DNA of 16,998 bases from an uncultured Eubacterium sp. (lineage in GTDB: Bacteria > Bacillota_A > Clostridia > Lachnospirales > Lachnospiraceae): positions 1 to 16,998 of the forward strand of contig CANTHI010000017.1 in the NCBI GenBank assembly GCA_947653505.1. Reading direction: 5' to 3'. A program made the position numbers and the translations under genes. Shown here piece after piece: positions 13,803 to 16,998 of this stretch. The notes below the pieces were generated by a model. That model searched no databases. It had not been told where the DNA came from and saw only the letters and a program-made list of their open reading frames with translations. The stretch's first letter is position 1, and the number at the start of each line of letters is the position of its first letter.

Positions 13803-16800
13803 ATGTCAGAAATCATGAACGAAGAAACCAATCAGCCAATTCAGTTTGATGCTATTCAGATTGGTCTGGCCTCGCCGGAAAAAATCAGGGAATGGTCAAA
13901 GGGGGAAGTGAAAAAACCGGAGACGATTAACTACCGGACATTGAAACCGGAAAAAGATGGACTGTACTGTGAGAAAATCTTTGGACCGAGTAAGGACTGG
14001 GAGTGTCACTGCGGGAAATATAAGAAAATTCGTTATAAAGGGGTTGTCTGTGACCGGTGTGGTGTTGAAATAACAAAAGCCAGCGTCCGCAGGGAACGTA
14101 TGGGGCATATTGAGCTGGCGGCTCCCGTTTCCCATATCTGGTATTTTAAAGGGATTCCAAGCCGTATGGGACTGATTCTGGATCTGTCGCCAAGAACTTT
14201 GGAAAAAGTACTGTATTTTGCTTCTTATATCGTGCTGGATCCGGGAACGACGGAGCTGAGCTATAAGCAGGTGCTGTCGGAAAATGAATATCAGGAAGCG
14301 AGAGAAAAATACGGCAGCGCATTCCGTGTCGGAATGGGTGCGGAGTCGATTCTGGAGCTTTTGCAGGCAATTGATCTGGAAAAGGATTCGGTGTCTTTAA
14401 AGGCTGCGTTAAAAGACGCAACCGGACAGAAGCGTGCAAGAATTATTAAAAGACTGGAAGTTGTGGATGCATTTTATGAGTCCGGAAACAAACCGGAATG
14501 GATGATTATGACAGTCATTCCGGTGCTTCCGCCGGATCTGCGCCCAATGGTGCAGCTGGATGGCGGACGTTTTGCAACTTCGGATCTGAATGATTTATAC
14601 AGAAGGATTATCAACCGGAATAACCGTCTGCGCAGGCTGCTGGAGCTGGGTGCGCCGGACATTATCGTACGGAACGAAAAACGTATGCTGCAGGAGGCAG
14701 TCGACGCGCTGATTGACAACGGCAGACGCGGACGTCCGGTAACGGGGCCTGGCAACCGTGCGTTAAAATCTCTTTCGGATATGTTAAAGGGAAAAGGCGG
14801 GCGGTTCAGACAGAACCTGCTTGGAAAACGTGTGGATTATTCCGGACGTTCGGTTATCGTCGTAGGACCGGAGCTGAAAATCTATCAGTGTGGTCTGCCG
14901 AAGGAAATGGCAATCGAGCTGTTTAAGCCGTTTGTAATGAAAGAGCTTGTTTCGAATGGAACGGCACACAATATTAAGAGTGCAAAAAAGATGGTGGAGC
15001 GTCTCCAGACAGAAGTATGGGACGTTCTGGAAGAGGTCATTAAAGAGCATCCGGTGATGTTAAACCGTGCGCCTACGCTGCACCGGCTGGGGATCCAGGC
15101 GTTTGAGCCGATTCTGGTCGAAGGAAAGGCGATCAAGCTGCACCCGCTCGTATGTACCGCTTACAATGCGGATTTTGATGGAGACCAGATGGCGGCGCAT
15201 CTGCCGTTATCACAGGAGGCACAGGCGGAATGCAGATTTATGCTGCTGTCGCCAAACAATCTGTTAAAGCCTTCGGACGGCGGTCCGGTTGCAGTACCTT
15301 CACAGGATATGGTGCTTGGTATTTATTATCTGACGCAGGAACGGCCGGGGTCACTCGGAGAGGGCGCTTATTATAAAAATGTAAACGAAGCGATACTGGC
15401 ATACGAAAATCAGGCATGTACCCTGCATAGCAGGATCCATGTACGTGTCAGCAAAAAAATGCCGGATGGAACTGTAAAATCAGGAACGATTGAGTCTACG
15501 CTGGGAAGATTTATTTTTAATGAAATTATTCCGCAGGATCTGGGATTTGTAGACCGCAGCAAGCCGGAAAATGAGCTGGTACTTGAGGTGGATTTCCACG
15601 TGGCAAAGAAGCAGCTCAAGCAGATACTTGAAAAGGTCATTAATGTACATGGCGCTACAAGAACTGCAGAGGTGCTGGATGATATTAAGTCGATGGGATA
15701 TAAATATTCGACGAGAGCAGCCATGACGGTGTCGATTTCTGACATGACGGTGCCGCCGCAGAAGCCAGAGCTGATTAATGAAGCGCAGAATACGGTGGAC
15801 AGGATCACAAAACAGTACAAACGTGGCCTGATTACAGAAGAAGAGCGTTATAAAGAAGTCGTTGAAGTATGGAAGGAAACGGATGACGAACTGACACACG
15901 CACTGTTGTCCGGTCTGGATAAATATAACAATATTTTCATGATGGCAGATTCCGGAGCCCGTGGTTCTGACAAGCAGATCAAACAGCTGGCAGGTATGCG
16001 TGGTCTGATGGCAGATACGACCGGAAGAACGATCGAGATGCCGATCAAGTCCAACTTCCGTGAGGGACTGGACGTACTGGAATACTTTATGTCTGCGCAT
16101 GGAGCGCGAAAAGGAATGTCGGATACGGCGCTGCGTACCGCGGACTCCGGTTATCTGACGAGGCGTCTTGTAGACGTATCACAGGAGCTGATCGTGCGGG
16201 AACTGGATTGTAACGAAGGCAAAGACCGTGAGATTCCGGGTATGGTAGTTACAGAATTTGCAGACGGCAAGGAAGAGATTGAGAGCCTGCAGGAGCGTCT
16301 GACAGGCCGTTTCTCCTGTGAGACAGTCTGTGACAGGGAAGGCAATGTACTTGTAAAAGCGAATCATATGATTACACCGAGACGTGCCGAGAAGATTATG
16401 AGCATTGGTGTGGACCAGAACGGGGAACCGATCACGAAGTTAAAGATCCGTACCATTTTGACCTGTCGTTCGCTGGATGGCGTCTGTGCGAAATGTTACG
16501 GAACGAACATGGCAACCGGACAGTCTGTACAGGTAGGAGAGGCGATTGGCATTATTGCGGCGCAGTCGATCGGCGAACCAGGTACACAGCTTACGATGCG
16601 TACGTTCCATTCCGGCGGCGTTGCCGGTGACGATATTACACAGGGTCTTCCGCGTGTAGAGGAGCTTTTTGAGGCAAGAAAACCGAAAGGTCTTGCGATT
16701 ATCACCGAATTTGGCGGTGTTGCGACGATTAAAGATACGAAAAAGAAGCGTGAGATTATTGTTACCAATCAGGAATCTGGTGAATCCAAGGCATACCTGA

Positions 16801-16998
16801 TCCCTTACGGTTCCCGTATCAAGGTTATGGACGGCGCTTTGCTGGAAGCCGGAGATGAACTGACAGAAGGTTCTGTTAATCCACATGATATTCTGAAAAT
16901 CAAAGGTGTCCGCGCAGTGCAGGATTACCTGTTGAGGGAAGTGCAGCGTGTATACCGTCTGCAGGGTGTGGAAATCAATGATAAGCATATTGAAGTCA
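13803..16998 (+). CDS. rpoC: DNA-directed RNA polymerase subunit beta' (3' end outside the window)
   Basis: The reading frame from ATG 13803 (AAGGGAG 8 bases upstream) is open to the window's end: 1065 codons without a stop, ending in the typical [10 protein letters not shown]. An N-terminal zinc site is formed by C68, C70, C83 and C86. The catalytic magnesium motif NADFDGD is at 455-461, with D457, D459 and D461 as the metal ligands. The second zinc site (ETVC and CAKC region) and the trigger-loop segment [14 protein letters not shown] follow. No disruption is seen. It is co-transcribed with rpoB. About 130-200 residues and the stop lie beyond the edge. Confidence 0.97.
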   Translation, partial: MSEIMNEETNQPIQFDAIQIGLASPEKIREWSKGEVKKPETINYRTLKPEKDGLYCEKIFGPSKDWECHCGKYKKIRYKGVVCDRCGVEITKASVRRERMGHIELAAPVSHIWYFKGIPSRMGLILDLSPRTLEKVLYFASYIVLDPGTTELSYKQVLSENEYQEAREKYGSAFRVGMGAESILELLQAIDLEKDSVSLKAALKDATGQKRARIIKRLEVVDAFYESGNKPEWMIMTVIPVLPPDLRPMVQLDGGRFATSDLNDLYRRIINRNNRLRRLLELGAPDIIVRNEKRMLQEAVDALIDNGRRGRPVTGPGNRALKSLSDMLKGKGGRFRQNLLGKRVDYSGRSVIVVGPELKIYQCGLPKEMAIELFKPFVMKELVSNGTAHNIKSAKKMVERLQTEVWDVLEEVIKEHPVMLNRAPTLHRLGIQAFEPILVEGKAIKLHPLVCTAYNADFDGDQMAAHLPLSQEAQAECRFMLLSPNNLLKPSDGGPVAVPSQDMVLGIYYLTQERPGSLGEGAYYKNVNEAILAYENQACTLHSRIHVRVSKKMPDGTVKSGTIESTLGRFIFNEIIPQDLGFVDRSKPENELVLEVDFHVAKKQLKQILEKVINVHGATRTAEVLDDIKSMGYKYSTRAAMTVSISDMTVPPQKPELINEAQNTVDRITKQYKRGLITEEERYKEVVEVWKETDDELTHALLSGLDKYNNIFMMADSGARGSDKQIKQLAGMRGLMADTTGRTIEMPIKSNFREGLDVLEYFMSAHGARKGMSDTALRTADSGYLTRRLVDVSQELIVRELDCNEGKDREIPGMVVTEFADGKEEIESLQERLTGRFSCETVCDREGNVLVKANHMITPRRAEKIMSIGVDQNGEPITKLKIRTILTCRSLDGVCAKCYGTNMATGQSVQVGEAIGIIAAQSIGEPGTQLTMRTFHSGGVAGDDITQGLPRVEELFEARKPKGLAIITEFGGVATIKDTKKKREIIVTNQESGESKAYLIPYGSRIKVMDGALLEAGDELTEGSVNPHDILKIKGVRAVQDYLLREVQRVYRLQGVEINDKHIEV

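Overview
The window comes from a low-to-mid GC Firmicute of the class Clostridia, most likely a motile, gut-type member of the Lachnospiraceae. The clues are the AGGAGG ribosome binding sites, the rpmG-secE-nusG-rplK-rplA / rplJ-rplL / rpoB-rpoC order, the clostridial forms of RpoB and RpoC, and flagellar-type genes behind sigma-28-like promoters. The genus cannot be fixed from the sequence alone.

Left part (1-6000) is an accessory region. A gene cut by the left edge starts on the minus strand at 36. Divergent from it are two tandem, overlapping GT-B-type glycosyltransferase-like genes on the plus strand (283-2692). They converge on a small XRE-family regulator (minus, 2722-3147), whose leader carries an 18-bp tandem repeat. 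Next come two separately transcribed minus-strand genes: a short FliD/hook-associated-like protein (3540-4847) and a FlxA-like coiled-coil protein (5258-5968). Each has a sigma-28 (FliA/SigD)-like promoter of the form TAAN-N15-TCCGATAA, so both probably belong to the late flagellar regulon. The nearby glycosyltransferases may modify flagellar or exported proteins, but that is inferred from position only.

Right part (6100-16998) is core translation and transcription machinery, all on the plus strand. One unit holds rpmG (too short to be obvious, GTG start), secE, nusG, rplK and rplA. It has a promoter before rpmG and a probable L1-binding hairpin before rplA. A consensus sigma-A promoter right after rplA drives an L10 leader RNA and rplJ-rplL, ended by an intrinsic terminator. 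rpoB then has its own promoter and a structured leader of about 100 nt, followed by rpoC, which is open to the right edge (1065 codons present).

No tRNA, rRNA, CRISPR array, insertion sequence or prophage gene was seen. The parts most worth following up are the flagellar-type accessory cluster and the unexplained repeats in its intergenic regions.
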